Assembly: GCF_029504655.1 (NCBI RefSeq)
Contig: NZ_JAQFIL010000001.1
Span: 6,701,001 to 6,765,000 of the forward strand
From: Catalinimonas alkaloidigena
Lineage (GTDB): Bacteria > Bacteroidota > Bacteroidia > Cytophagales > Cyclobacteriaceae
DNA length: 64,000 nucleotides
Direction of reading: 5' to 3'
The notes beneath the pieces are model-generated. The model saw only the letters and a program-made list of their open reading frames with translations. It made no database searches and was not told the origin of the DNA. Position numbers and translations under genes: made by a program. Positions within the stretch are counted from its first letter, which is position 1, and each line of letters opens with the position of its first letter. Shown here piece after piece: positions 55,572 to 64,000 of this stretch.

Positions 55572-56657
55572 TTAAACGAATTCGTTATATCCTTTTTCTT
55601 TGATGTCACCTAAGAATTTTTTGACCATTTGCTCCTGGTCTTTCTGGCATATCATTAGCGCTTTACCATCATAGATAACGATATAGTTTTCCAAGCCCTG
55701 TACTACAGCCAAGTGGTCCTTCGGGACTTTGATAAATGATTCATGTGTATCATAAGCAAGCACTGTGCCTTGCAGGCTATTTCCACATACATCTTTTTCC
55801 TGCTGCGAATCTATTGACTTCCAAGTCCCCAGGTCAGTCCAGCCAAAATCCGCAGGAATCACATAAACATTATCTGCTTTTTCCAATATTCCATAGTCAA
55901 TAGAGATGTTAATGCAGTTTTCGTAAGTTTCTTTAATAAAGCTTTCTTCTTTCTCAGAATAATAAATATTCGCTCCTTTTTCAAACAGTTTATTAACCTC
56001 AGGAAGATATTTTTCAAAACTTTTCATTATAGCACCAATACTCCAGACAAATATTCCAGAATTCCAGGCAAAATTTCCTGCCTTAAGAAACGCTTCAGCT
56101 GTAGCCAGGTCAGGTTTCTCTTTAAATGCAGCTACTTTGAAGACACCATCCTCTTCTCTTTCCTGATCATATTCTATATAGCCATAACCAGTATCCGGAC
56201 GGGTTGGCGTAATACCGAAAGTAATCAAATCATCTCTTTGTCCGGCTACCTCTAAAGCTTTCAAAGCTACTTTTTTAAACTGATCCTGCTTCAGGATGAG
56301 GTGGTCGGCCGGCGATACTATCAGATTTGCTTCAGGATTTTTTTGGGCGATTTTATGCACCGCATATGCCACACAAGGTGCTGTATTACGCAGTTGAGGC
56401 TCTAACAGGATCTGATCATCTGTCATGCCCGGAAGCTGCTCTTTGATTAGACTGTAATAATCCTGATTGGAAATAATAAAAATATTTTCCTCTGGACAGA
56501 CATCCAACAGACGATTATAAGAGAGTTGTAAAAGACTTTCTCCTACACCTAGTACATCATGAAATTGTTTGGGGAAGTGTTTACGACTTACTGGCCAAAG
56601 CCTCGTACCTACTCCGCCTGCCATGATGAGCGCAAAGTTATTTTTATTTTTTTGCAC
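55572..56657 (-). CDS. manC: Mannose-1-phosphate guanylyltransferase
   Basis: Makes GDP-mannose from mannose-1-phosphate and GTP. The nucleotidyltransferase motif GGVGTRLWPVSRKHFPKQF is near residue 15, PADHLI is the metal-binding loop, and FKEKPDLATAEAFL with NSGIFVW completes the active site. At 361 residues it is the single-domain type without the phosphomannose isomerase domain. It is first in the manC-gmd-fcl operon, and a good promoter lies immediately upstream. Confidence 0.95.
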   Translation of the reverse strand: MQKNKNNFALIMAGGVGTRLWPVSRKHFPKQFHDVLGVGESLLQLSYNRLLDVCPEENIFIISNQDYYSLIKEQLPGMTDDQILLEPQLRNTAPCVAYAVHKIAQKNPEANLIVSPADHLILKQDQFKKVALKALEVAGQRDDLITFGITPTRPDTGYGYIEYDQEREEDGVFKVAAFKEKPDLATAEAFLKAGNFAWNSGIFVWSIGAIMKSFEKYLPEVNKLFEKGANIYYSEKEESFIKETYENCINISIDYGILEKADNVYVIPADFGWTDLGTWKSIDSQQEKDVCGNSLQGTVLAYDTHESFIKVPKDHLAVVQGLENYIVIYDGKALMICQKDQEQMVKKFLGDIKEKGYNEFV

Positions 56658-56687
56658 TTATTTAATATTTAATTTAATAATTCTATG

Positions 56688-56716
56688 CAAATATAGATAA
56701 ATCTCCAAATAATCAA
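56688..56716 (-). promoter_or_regulatory. Bacteroidota-type promoter for the GDP-fucose operon
   Basis: On the minus strand TTG (56716-56714), an 18-base spacer and TATATTTG (56695-56688), a full match to TAnnTTTG. The transcript would begin about 25 bases before the manC start codon. It lies between the cysQ stop codon and manC, so the operon can be expressed independently of cysQ. Confidence 0.75.
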
Positions 56717-56731
56717 AATCTTACGCACATA

Positions 56732-57535
56732 TTACATCGGGCTAATCGCAGAAAGTACCAAGAAGCTGCCGTTTCTTAGAGACTCTTTATTGTAAGTGAA
56801 TGGTTCGGAGCCAGTTCCTTTTAGAACCTTTCCTCCTGCACACTCCACCACTACTTGTCCTGCGGCAGTATCCCATTCCATGGTGGGGCCATGCCTGTAA
56901 TAAATATCCGCTTTGCCTTCAGCTACCATACAAAACTTTAATGAGCTTCCTTTAGAAATACTCTCAGTAACACCATATTTTTTGAGTAGCTCTTCTTCTT
57001 CACCTGATGCATGACTACTACTGCGCACTGCTACTAAATCTTCTGTTTTTTGATTCACTTTAACTGGAATAGGACTAGCTGGAAGTGTCTGTTTATAAGC
57101 TCCTTCATCAAGATCTACTGCGTATCCATCTTTTGCAGCCAGGTAGAGCTCTTCCGTAACGGGCGTGTAAATAACTCCTGCTACTGGTACCCCTTTATGA
57201 ATCAAGGCTATATTTACTGTAAACTGTCCATTACGCTTGATAAATTCTTTGGTGCCATCTAATGGATCAACTAACCAAAAGTATTCCCAATCTTTACGGG
57301 TATCGTAGGTTATATCTTTACCTTCTTCAGAAATTATTGGAATTTCAGGATATTTGCTCTTCAGGCGCTCCATAATTACGATATGTGACGCTTTATCGGC
57401 AGTCGTTAGAGGAGAATCATCCGCCTTGAAATCTACAATCTGAGAAAAATCAGCATTATGGTAGATATTCAAAATTTCTTTGCCTGCTTCAATGGCAATT
57501 TCGCCTAGTATGCTAACATTAATCTTGTGCGACAT
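56732..57535 (-). CDS. cysQ: 3'(2'),5'-bisphosphate nucleotidase
   Basis: Mg-dependent phosphatase of the inositol-monophosphatase fold that removes the 3'-phosphate from PAP/PAPS formed in sulfate assimilation. Motifs: DDSPLTTADKASH, PIISEEGKDI, WLVDPLDGTKEFIKRNGQFTVNIAL, and MEWDTAAGQVVVECAGG. Length 267 is typical of CysQ. No sulfate genes are near. It is distinct from the paralogue at 34.8 kb, whose motifs are of the IMPase type. Confidence 0.93.
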   Translation of the reverse strand: MSHKINVSILGEIAIEAGKEILNIYHNADFSQIVDFKADDSPLTTADKASHIVIMERLKSKYPEIPIISEEGKDITYDTRKDWEYFWLVDPLDGTKEFIKRNGQFTVNIALIHKGVPVAGVIYTPVTEELYLAAKDGYAVDLDEGAYKQTLPASPIPVKVNQKTEDLVAVRSSSHASGEEEELLKKYGVTESISKGSSLKFCMVAEGKADIYYRHGPTMEWDTAAGQVVVECAGGKVLKGTGSEPFTYNKESLRNGSFLVLSAISPM

Positions 57536-57690
57536 AATGATTTAGAATCAGTGATATGTTGGTAAGTACATTTAAAGAAAAGCCAAAATCAGATGAGGGG
57601 ATTACTGAAAGTAGTTTATTAAGTATGGTAAAAAATATATATTGCTGATATTCGGCACATGCAAATAAAGACAATTACAATCTAAAATCA

Positions 57691-58203
57691 ATGGAAAGCA
57701 AAGCGAGAATCAGAATTGCGGTTAATGGTGGAGAGTTTGAGATTGAGGGCACTGAAGATTTTGTGAATTCTTATGCGGATACTATCAAAAGTTTTACCAA
57801 AATACTTAAAGAAGCTCCTTCCAGTGCTCAGTCTGAGCAGGAAGCTGCCGCAGGGAGACAGTTCAGTATATTTGAGTCTGCTGAACCAAAGCCCTCATCC
57901 GGTACACCTAATGGAAAACTGACAGCGGCTTCTTTTGGAGAGCTTTATTATAAAGCGCCGAAGAGCATCAGTAAGACTGATATTGTGCTACTAGCCAGCT
58001 ACTATATTCAATCCAAAAATGACGAAGGGACTTTTACTACTCAAGAGGTAAACAAACTACTCCGTGAACATGGTATTGACCTTACCAATACCTCCCATTT
58101 TAACAAGCTGAATCAGGATTACAAAAAAGTTTTTAAAATGCGTCAGGGACGCTACAAGGTAAGTGAGGAAGGTGTAGACCACCTCAAAACAATTCTACGC
58201 TAA
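57691..58203 (+). CDS. Unknown protein with a C-terminal winged-helix-like region
   Basis: A 170-residue protein I do not recognise. The N-terminal 45 residues (RIRIAVNGGEFEIEGTEDFV and a helix to ILKEA) look like a small alpha/beta unit. A low-complexity linker rich in Ser, Ala, Gln and Glu covers about 48-85. The C-terminal part (about 90-170; KTDIVLLASYYIQSKNDEG, FTTQEVNKLLREHGI, KMRQGRYKVSEEGVDHL) has the helix-helix-helix-wing order of a winged-helix domain. A regulatory or adaptor role is possible. The stop codon overlaps that of the convergent gmhB-like gene by three bases. Confidence 0.75.
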   Translation: MESKARIRIAVNGGEFEIEGTEDFVNSYADTIKSFTKILKEAPSSAQSEQEAAAGRQFSIFESAEPKPSSGTPNGKLTAASFGELYYKAPKSISKTDIVLLASYYIQSKNDEGTFTTQEVNKLLREHGIDLTNTSHFNKLNQDYKKVFKMRQGRYKVSEEGVDHLKTILR

Positions 58204-58712
58204 AGCTTTCCCAGGATTATTTCTGTTGCTTCTGCCAAATCTTCTACAATATACTGAGCTAGTGTCTCCTCTTTGCTGGGGCCGATTAGAATTGATGGAA
58301 TGTCAAACTGCCTTGCCGGAATAATGTCTCTCTCTTTGTCACCTATCATCCATGACTTTCCAGGGTCAATACCGAAACGTGCTATCGCTTTTTCAAACAT
58401 TAGCGTATCCGGTTTACGGGTAAGTGATTCCGTAACACTAGGATGATGAGGAGCATAATATACCGCATCAATCACATGATCAGTTTGCTCATGCATATAC
58501 TGATGGCAGGCTCTCATATCTTCTCTGGTATAAATGTCTTTGGCTATACCGGACTGGTTGGTTACTACTACCAGCAGATAACCGGCTTTTTTCAGTTTCA
58601 CCAAAGCTTGTGGCACTCCTGCTAAGATCTCAAAATGAGACAGGTCATAGGCATAATCTACCCGATCACGATTTATCACACCATCCCTGTCCAAAAATAT
58701 GCATTTAGTCAT
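58200..58712 (-). CDS. HAD-IIIA phosphatase, GmhB-like (zinc cysteines absent)
   Basis: Related to D-glycero-D-manno-heptose-1,7-bisphosphate 7-phosphatase of LPS heptose synthesis. ATG 58712 gives 171 residues beginning MTKCIFLDRDGVIN with nucleophile Asp8 and acid/base Asp10; TNQSGIA and GDKERDI complete the HAD site. The zinc-binding Cys-x-His ... Cys-x-Cys of canonical GmhB is missing: YYAPHHP (Ala87) and SLTRKP (Ser96, Thr98) stand where cysteines are expected. It may be a zinc-free subtype or have another sugar-phosphate substrate. Upstream in-frame codons to 58769 do not fit the family. Confidence 0.85.
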   Translation of the reverse strand: MTKCIFLDRDGVINRDRVDYAYDLSHFEILAGVPQALVKLKKAGYLLVVVTNQSGIAKDIYTREDMRACHQYMHEQTDHVIDAVYYAPHHPSVTESLTRKPDTLMFEKAIARFGIDPGKSWMIGDKERDIIPARQFDIPSILIGPSKEETLAQYIVEDLAEATEIILGKL

Positions 58713-58908
58713 GTGCTTATAAATATAAAGTCTGTTGCATATGAAAAAATCCGATTCTTCCGTTTCCAAAGAAATAACCAGACCCGAAATAACAAATATC
58801 CTTCAGTACTGACAAGCATCAATTTAATTTAAGCCTGTAAATGATTTTTACCATAGCCTAAACTTCTCTATTTTTGGAGCTTTTTAACCACCATCAGGAT
58901 TCTAGACT

Positions 58909-59640
58909 GTGAGCACTTGCCTAGTTGTTATTCCCACTTATAACGAGAAAGAAAATATCAACCCTCTACTGGAAGATATTCTCAATCAATCAGTTCTCTT
59001 CGATGTGCTAATCGTCGATGATAATTCTCCAGACGGTACAGCTCAATTGGTAAAAGAGAAACAGCAGAAATATCCGGGAAGAATACATCTGATGGAACGT
59101 GAGAAAAAAAGTGGCCTGGGTCCTGCATACATAGCAGGGTTTAAATATGCACTACATGCCAATTATCTTTACATCTTTGAGATGGATGCTGACTTTTCGC
59201 ACAACCCAAACGATTTGGTGAGGCTTTACGAAACATGTGCCCATGACGGGTACGATCTGGCAATAGGTTCACGCTATGTAAGTGGTGTAAATGTAGTTAA
59301 CTGGCCTATGAGTAGGGTGCTCATCTCTTTTTTTGCCAGTATTTATATACAAATGGTGACGAGCATGCCTATTCGTGATGCCACTGCTGGTTTCAAATGT
59401 TATCATCGTAGTGTGCTGCAAACCATAGACCTAGATAGAATACGCTTCATAGGCTATGCCTTCCAGATAGAAATGAAGTTTACTGCCTGGATGTATGATT
59501 TTAAGATCAAAGAAGTTCCTATCATTTTTACCAATCGCACCAAGGGAGAATCTAAGATGTCAACTCGTATTTTTTGGGAGGCATTTACCGGAGTTATATA
59601 TATTAAAATCCGCAGCTTCTTCCGCAAGTACAATCGATAG
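58909..59640 (+). CDS. Polyprenol-phosphate mannosyltransferase-like glycosyltransferase (GT2)
   Basis: Dpm1-like enzyme that transfers a sugar, typically mannose, from its nucleotide donor to polyprenyl phosphate. The GT-A motifs are VVIPTYNEKENI, VDDNSPDGTAQLV, FEMDADFSHNPND (metal-binding DxD-like) and GSRYVSG; DATAGFKCYHRSVL is typical of the family. GTG start at 58909; 243 residues, without a C-terminal transmembrane domain. The stop codon abuts that of the convergent permease gene. Confidence 0.92.
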   Translation: MSTCLVVIPTYNEKENINPLLEDILNQSVLFDVLIVDDNSPDGTAQLVKEKQQKYPGRIHLMEREKKSGLGPAYIAGFKYALHANYLYIFEMDADFSHNPNDLVRLYETCAHDGYDLAIGSRYVSGVNVVNWPMSRVLISFFASIYIQMVTSMPIRDATAGFKCYHRSVLQTIDLDRIRFIGYAFQIEMKFTAWMYDFKIKEVPIIFTNRTKGESKMSTRIFWEAFTGVIYIKIRSFFRKYNR

Positions 59641-60873
59641 TCAATCGAAACGGATTGCTTTGATTGGGTTGATGCGCAAAATGATGATAGTAGGAATATT
59701 GAGCACCAGCACTACAATAGTAAAAGTAAGCAGATTGAGCCCCACAATCGCTAAGAGATCCCAGTGAATGGGTACATAGTCCATATAGTAATTCTCTGGA
59801 TCTAAGGGAATAATCTTGAAAAAATATTGTAATAACCCAAAGCCAATTCCGATTAGGTTACCAATCATCATACCTCTCACAATGAGTAATATTCCATTGT
59901 AGCGAAATATTTTTCTGATCTGTCGGTTTCTCGCCCCCAGGGCTTTGAGAATGCCTATCATCTGGGTCCTTTCCATGATCAGTATAAGCAGGATACTAAC
60001 AATATTAAAGCAGGCAACAAAGAGAATAAGGGAAAGAAAAATAATGACGTTATTGTTGATCAGGTCAAGCCATTCAAACATTTGCACATATTTGTCACCT
60101 ACTTTTTCTATAAATAGATCATAGTCCAGGTCATTTTGTAGCCTGTTCTCCGCCTCTGCCATGGCATCATAATCCTTAAGATAAACTTCTATACCCCCTA
60201 CCAGTGAATCCGACCATTGGTTGATCCGTCTCACTAATCCAATATCCCCAATGATCATCTGTTCGTCAAATTCTTCTATCCCAGTATTATAAATTCCCCG
60301 AACATGGAGTTTGCGCACCCGGTAGGGATCAATGAATAGCATCCTTACATCATCGCCTACATTTAGCTGAAGGGTATTTGCAATCTTGTTACTAATGAGC
60401 ACCTCTGTAGAATAGCTATTCGGACTGTTATCGTTACTATCAGAAAAATGAATAAAAGAACCTTCCAGCAGGTTGTCTTTAAAACGCAAACTGTCAAAAT
60501 TCGGGCCTATTCCTTTAATAAAAGCACCATATACTTCGTTGTCAGTTTGTAATAAGCCGGCAGTATGGCCAAATACCTGTACATGATCAATAAAGTCAAA
60601 TTGTTCAGGGTTTTGGATGAGCGGATTATTAACAGATATGGGCTCTTCCTGTAATGAATTATCTAACGAATATTTGGTTACCTGTATATGTCCGTTGAAA
60701 GTAAAAATCTTGTTGGTAATTACTCTTTTGAACCCGCCGAGTATCAGAAAAGATACAAGCATAGTAGCCAGGCCCAGTGCAATGCTAGCTACTGCTATTT
60801 TATTAATAGTCGCTGAAAAAGATTTATTCTCAGCTTTATTAATTTTTTTTGATATAAAATAAGGGAGGTTCAA
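59641..60873 (-). CDS. LolC/LolE-family ABC transporter permease (FtsX-like)
   Basis: Inner-membrane permease of the lipoprotein-releasing or MacB-like ABC family. The topology is right: one helix at about 25-50 (AVASIALGLATMLVSFLIL), a long periplasmic domain to about residue 275, and three helices in the FtsX domain (IIFLSLILFVACFNIVSILLI, then MIGILKALGARNRQIRKIF, then two more). The end ILRINPIKAIRFD matches the family. The ATP-binding partner is not adjacent. Confidence 0.9.
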   Translation of the reverse strand: MNLPYFISKKINKAENKSFSATINKIAVASIALGLATMLVSFLILGGFKRVITNKIFTFNGHIQVTKYSLDNSLQEEPISVNNPLIQNPEQFDFIDHVQVFGHTAGLLQTDNEVYGAFIKGIGPNFDSLRFKDNLLEGSFIHFSDSNDNSPNSYSTEVLISNKIANTLQLNVGDDVRMLFIDPYRVRKLHVRGIYNTGIEEFDEQMIIGDIGLVRRINQWSDSLVGGIEVYLKDYDAMAEAENRLQNDLDYDLFIEKVGDKYVQMFEWLDLINNNVIIFLSLILFVACFNIVSILLILIMERTQMIGILKALGARNRQIRKIFRYNGILLIVRGMMIGNLIGIGFGLLQYFFKIIPLDPENYYMDYVPIHWDLLAIVGLNLLTFTIVVLVLNIPTIIILRINPIKAIRFD

Positions 60874-60992
60874 GGAATGCTACCTGATTTATCTTCTTTA
60901 CATCGCACATGAATAAGGCTGCTGTGTGATATCAAAAAAGTATTTATACATTTACAGCCAATAATTCTGTCCGATGCAAATTAAATAACTTT

Positions 60993-62216
60993 ATGCGTCT
61001 CTTCACACTAATATCCCTCTTTATTCTTCCATTTGCGTTGGCTTGCCAACCCGAACTTATAGAAGATAATAATGCCATAAAGCCTGGGGCATGGCATACC
61101 AATACCTATCTACCATTGCTGAAAGGTAAAAATGTCGCTGCTGTAGTCAACCACACTTCGCATATCGGGGACACTCATCTGGTAGACTCATTACTGGCTA
61201 TGGGTGTAAATCTCAAAACTATATTTGCCCCTGAGCATGGTTTTAGAGGAGAAGCCGGAGCAGGAGAGCACATTCAGAATTCTACTGATACCAGGACCGG
61301 TCTTCCAATCATCTCTTTGTATGGTAGCAATAAAAAGCCAACGCCCGAACAACTGGAAGGTATTGATATCGTCGTCTTTGATATTCAGGACGTAGGGGCA
61401 AGGTTTTATACCTATATCAGCACCATGCATTATGTAATGGAGGCCTGTGCTGAGCAGGGTAAAAAAATGCTGATTCTGGACAGACCCAATCCTAATGGCT
61501 ATTATGTAGATGGACCTGTCCTGGAGATGGAACATCAGTCGTTCGTAGGGATGCACCCTATTCCTGTAGTTCATGGACTTACCGTAGGCGAACTCGCCCA
61601 AATGATCAATGGTGAAGGCTGGCTCCCCGAAGGTGATACTTGTGATGTGGAAGTAATCAAAGTAGAAAATTATACCCATCAGGATCACTATACATTACCT
61701 ATTCACCCTTCTCCCAACTTACCCAATGACCAGGCCGTTAACCTTTATCCTTCTCTGTGCTTTTTTGAAGGGACTACCATGAGCATTGGCCGAGGCACAC
61801 CTTTTCCGTTCCAGGTGATTGGATACCCTGATCCTGTCTTTTCTGTAGCAGCAGAAGAAGAAATGCAGGCACCTGATACTTTAAGCTTTATACCCGAAGA
61901 TATTGAGGGTGTGGCTATGAACCCAAAGCACGAAGGTGAACGCTGCTACGGAGCAGACCTAAGGAAAAGAGAGCCGTTAACAAATCTCAATTTAAACTAT
62001 CTAATAGGTTTTTATCAGAATGCTTCTGACCTGGGTATCAGTAACGAGGATTTTTTCCGTGAAAAGTTTTTTGACTTACTGGCGGGCACCGAGAAGCTTA
62101 GAGAACAACTTACTTCGGGAGTCACTGCGCAGGAAATCAGAAGAAGTTGGATAGATGACCTTAACCAATATAAAAGTATGCGTAAGAAATACCTGCTCTA
62201 TGAAGACTTCGAATAA
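60993..62216 (+). CDS. namZ: DUF1343 lipoprotein, NamZ-type exo-beta-N-acetylmuramidase (GH171)
   Basis: NamZ-family enzymes cleave terminal N-acetylmuramic acid from the non-reducing end of peptidoglycan fragments. The signal peptide ends FALAC with Cys18 for lipid attachment. Conserved blocks: FAPEHGFRGE with Glu81, IVFDIQDVGARFYTYIST in short segments, LDRPNPNG, HGLTVGELA, and FEGTTMSIGRGTPFPFQVIG. Length 407 is normal. With the LD-carboxypeptidase and dipeptide epimerase at 46-48 kb it points to cell-wall turnover or salvage. Confidence 0.9.
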   Translation: MRLFTLISLFILPFALACQPELIEDNNAIKPGAWHTNTYLPLLKGKNVAAVVNHTSHIGDTHLVDSLLAMGVNLKTIFAPEHGFRGEAGAGEHIQNSTDTRTGLPIISLYGSNKKPTPEQLEGIDIVVFDIQDVGARFYTYISTMHYVMEACAEQGKKMLILDRPNPNGYYVDGPVLEMEHQSFVGMHPIPVVHGLTVGELAQMINGEGWLPEGDTCDVEVIKVENYTHQDHYTLPIHPSPNLPNDQAVNLYPSLCFFEGTTMSIGRGTPFPFQVIGYPDPVFSVAAEEEMQAPDTLSFIPEDIEGVAMNPKHEGERCYGADLRKREPLTNLNLNYLIGFYQNASDLGISNEDFFREKFFDLLAGTEKLREQLTSGVTAQEIRRSWIDDLNQYKSMRKKYLLYEDFE

Positions 62217-62258
62217 TCCCTGTAAAACATTTAATACGAGATAAGCATTAGTTATTAT

Positions 62259-63197
62259 ATGAAGAAAGACCTCAGGATCATATTTATGGGAACTCCCGAG
62301 TTTGCTGTTCCTTCACTACAAATTCTGGTTGAAAACCAGTTTCAGGTTGTAGCGGTAGTTACTGCAGCAGACAAACCCCGAGGACGAGGACAGAAAGTAA
62401 TCCCTTCTCCAGTAAAAGCCTATGCGCTGGAACAGAATATTCCGGTGCTTCAGCCTACTAACCTTAAAAATCCTGAATTTCACAAAGAGTTGAAAAGCTA
62501 CAATGCTAATTTACAGATAGTAGTTGCTTTCCGTATGTTGCCTGAAACAGTATGGAGCATGCCTGAAATAGGGACTTTTAATTTACATGCCTCTTATTTG
62601 CCACAATATCGCGGGGCAGCGCCTATCAACTGGGCAATCATAAACGGGGAAACTGAAACGGGAGTTACTACTTTTATGCTCACGCATGAAATAGACACTG
62701 GTAATATACTTTTTCAGGAAAAAGAACCTATACTTTCTGAGGATACTGCTGGCTCCTTATATGAAAGGCTTATGCAGAAGGGAAGTGGGCTAGTACTCAA
62801 AACGGTAAAAGCAATCGCTAACAATAAGTATAAATTAGAACCACAAATAACGGAAGGCACTACACTTAAATCCGCCCCAAAAATACACCGAGAAACCTGT
62901 AAGATTGACTGGAACCAACCTGCTGAGCAGATACGAAATTTTGTGCGGGGACTTTCACCCTACCCTGCTGCCTGGACCACCTTGGATACCCGAACCGGTG
63001 AAAAATTATGTAAAATCTACTCTATCACCAATACACAGGAGAAGAACCCGAACCTAGCTGCTGGACAATATATTACGGACAATAAAAATTTTATCCATAT
63101 ACAGACAAAAGACTACCTTTTATCTTTTAATGAACTTCAGATTGAAGGGAAAAAAAGAATGTCTGTTGAAGAGTTTCTAAGAGGTAATACTTTATGA
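62259..63197 (+). CDS. fmt: Methionyl-tRNA formyltransferase
   Basis: Formylates initiator Met-tRNA with 10-formyl-tetrahydrofolate. The catalytic Asn108 and His110 lie in FNLHASYLPQYRGAAPINW, and Asp146 in HEIDTGNI; FMGTPEFAVPSL is the N-terminal hallmark, and the C-terminal domain (about 205-312; RGLSPYPAAWT) is complete. The stop codon overlaps the folA start (ATGA), so the two folate-related genes are translationally coupled. Confidence 0.96.
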   Translation: MKKDLRIIFMGTPEFAVPSLQILVENQFQVVAVVTAADKPRGRGQKVIPSPVKAYALEQNIPVLQPTNLKNPEFHKELKSYNANLQIVVAFRMLPETVWSMPEIGTFNLHASYLPQYRGAAPINWAIINGETETGVTTFMLTHEIDTGNILFQEKEPILSEDTAGSLYERLMQKGSGLVLKTVKAIANNKYKLEPQITEGTTLKSAPKIHRETCKIDWNQPAEQIRNFVRGLSPYPAAWTTLDTRTGEKLCKIYSITNTQEKNPNLAAGQYITDNKNFIHIQTKDYLLSFNELQIEGKKRMSVEEFLRGNTL

Positions 63198-63685
63198 TCA
63201 AATCAATCATTGCTGCCAAATCCAACAATAATGTTATTGGTAAAGAAAACGATCTGGTATGGCATATGCCTGCTGACCTTAAATTTTTTAAAAATACTAC
63301 CAAAGGGCACTACGTAATCATGGGGAGAAAGACTTTTGAGTCTATGAATGGACCACTACCTAATCGCACCCATATTATTATTACCCGTAATCCTGATTAT
63401 CAGGTTGAAGGCTGTTTTGTAGTAGGTGATATTGAAAAGGCATTTCAGATCGCTCAGAAAAACCAACAAGATGAAGTTTTTATTTTGGGCGGTGCAGAAA
63501 TTTATCGTCAGACAATCGATAAAGCTGATAAAATGTATATCACCGAAATTAAATCCACCTTTGATGGTGATGCTTTTTTCCCGGAAATAAATACGAACAC
63601 TTGGAAAGAAAGCAAGCGCGAAGAGTATAAAGCTGATGAAAAGAATCCTTATCCCTACGCTTTTGTAGAATATTTAAAGAGATAA
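63194..63685 (+). CDS. folA: Dihydrofolate reductase
   Basis: Reduces dihydrofolate to tetrahydrofolate with NADPH. NNVIGKENDLVWHMPADLKFF in order holds Trp23 and the catalytic Asp28; HYVIMGRKTFESM, and VFILGGAEIY (NADPH loop) are conserved. Length 163 is normal. It is the second gene of the fmt-folA pair and ends one base before the convergent small gene. Confidence 0.96.
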   Translation: MIKSIIAAKSNNNVIGKENDLVWHMPADLKFFKNTTKGHYVIMGRKTFESMNGPLPNRTHIIITRNPDYQVEGCFVVGDIEKAFQIAQKNQQDEVFILGGAEIYRQTIDKADKMYITEIKSTFDGDAFFPEINTNTWKESKREEYKADEKNPYPYAFVEYLKR

Positions 63686-63686
63686 A

Positions 63687-63929
63687 TCAATACAGGGACT
63701 CTATAGCGTCAAAAAGCGAAGCTTCCATTTCCTCAAATCTGCTAAGCGCTTTTTCCATAAATTTTCCTTCAAGCATTTTTTTTATATCTTCATCACCTGT
63801 CACATCCATTTCAGAAACTTTAAAGGTTTGTTCAATCACTCCCCTTTCCAGTTTTATTAGATACTTATTATTCCATGCGAAGATTGTGATCTTACAGGCT
63901 TCATGGGGGATCTCTCCAACTACTCTCAT
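63687..63929 (-). CDS. Small conserved protein of unknown function
   Basis: An 80-residue protein. The N-terminal part (EACKITIFAWNNKYLIKLERG) is predicted beta, with alternating hydrophobic residues, and the C-terminal part (MLEGKFMEKALSRFEEMEASL) is a helix. The alternation of strand and helix, good codon use and tight packing against folA support a real gene. I recognise the style as a short Bacteroidota-wide hypothetical, but cannot give a role. Confidence 0.7.
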   Translation of the reverse strand: MRVVGEIPHEACKITIFAWNNKYLIKLERGVIEQTFKVSEMDVTGDEDIKKMLEGKFMEKALSRFEEMEASLFDAIESLY

Positions 63930-64000
63930 AGGTTAACTTTATTCTAAATCCGCTGTTTTATTACATTTTAATGTAGCATACTTTTCCTCAGCCCACAAAA

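Noticed and set aside
61191..61688. 165-codon minus-strand frame inside the NamZ-type gene
   Set aside because: It overlaps the most conserved blocks of the NamZ family and has no recognisable motif.
1..64000. tRNA, rRNA, CRISPR array, insertion sequence or integron
   Set aside because: I looked for T-loop/acceptor patterns, regularly spaced repeats, transposase motifs and terminal inverted repeats and found none that could be supported.

Overview
The window is a chromosomal stretch from a member of the Bacteroidota, most likely a marine Cytophagales-type bacterium. This is an inference from several signs: SusC/SusD-type genes, DUF4834, DUF5916, DUF6436 and choice-of-anchor I proteins, a short pterin dehydratase, a ZapA/RNase Y cluster, a carbamoyl-phosphate synthase large chain without its allosteric domain, and promoters that fit the phylum's TTG / TAnnTTTG pattern. 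No prophage, insertion sequence, CRISPR array, rRNA or tRNA was recognised.

Region by region. At 1-6.3 kb lies the end of a polysaccharide utilisation locus: a SusD lipoprotein (its start lies outside the window), a PL8-type lyase and a heparinase II/III-type lyase, which points to an acidic, uronate-containing polysaccharide. At 6.4-14.8 kb are sucD, a relic of a histidine kinase, a secreted beta-propeller lipoprotein, a TonB-dependent receptor with an AraC-type regulator and a likely operator between them, a DUF547 protein and purU. At 15.2-18.3 kb a second SusC/SusD pair is wrecked by a nonsense codon, a deletion and a frameshift. At 18.4-25.3 kb are small stress proteins, an MtfA-type peptidase, ppc, and a PAS histidine kinase divergent from a LexA-like XRE/S24 regulator. 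At 25.4-31.2 kb are rny, zapA, a coiled-coil protein, pheT and a secreted two-domain protein.

At 31.7-35.6 kb are a DUF493 protein, a pterin dehydratase, rsmI, lnt and an inositol monophosphatase family gene. At 35.6-42.7 kb are a membrane GAF receptor with a DUF6436 redoxin, an EamA transporter, a DUF4834 protein and carB. At 43-48.6 kb are a DUF5916 outer-membrane protein and a three-gene operon (LD-carboxypeptidase, dipeptide epimerase, PLP-dependent alpha-oxoamine-synthase-like enzyme) that looks like murein-peptide salvage. At 48.8-53.5 kb are ndk, a flippase-like protein, scpA, dxs and a PspC protein. At 53.5-57.5 kb lies the GDP-L-fucose pathway (manC, gmd, fcl) next to cysQ. At 57.7-64 kb are an unknown protein, a gmhB-like phosphatase, a dolichyl-phosphate-mannose-synthase-like glycosyltransferase, a LolC/E-type permease, a NamZ-type exo-muramidase, fmt, folA and a small conserved protein.

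Most of the window is housekeeping DNA. The most unusual points are these: a 13-of-15 direct repeat at exactly 21 bp between the AraC gene and its receptor gene; the decayed SusC/SusD pair; the murein-salvage operon with an unexplained PLP enzyme; an autocleavage-competent LexA-like regulator with an inverted repeat in a promoter region shared with a sensor kinase; coding relics in several long gaps; and a CarB and a GmhB that each lack a canonical element. I did not find a clearly new multi-gene defence or mobile system.
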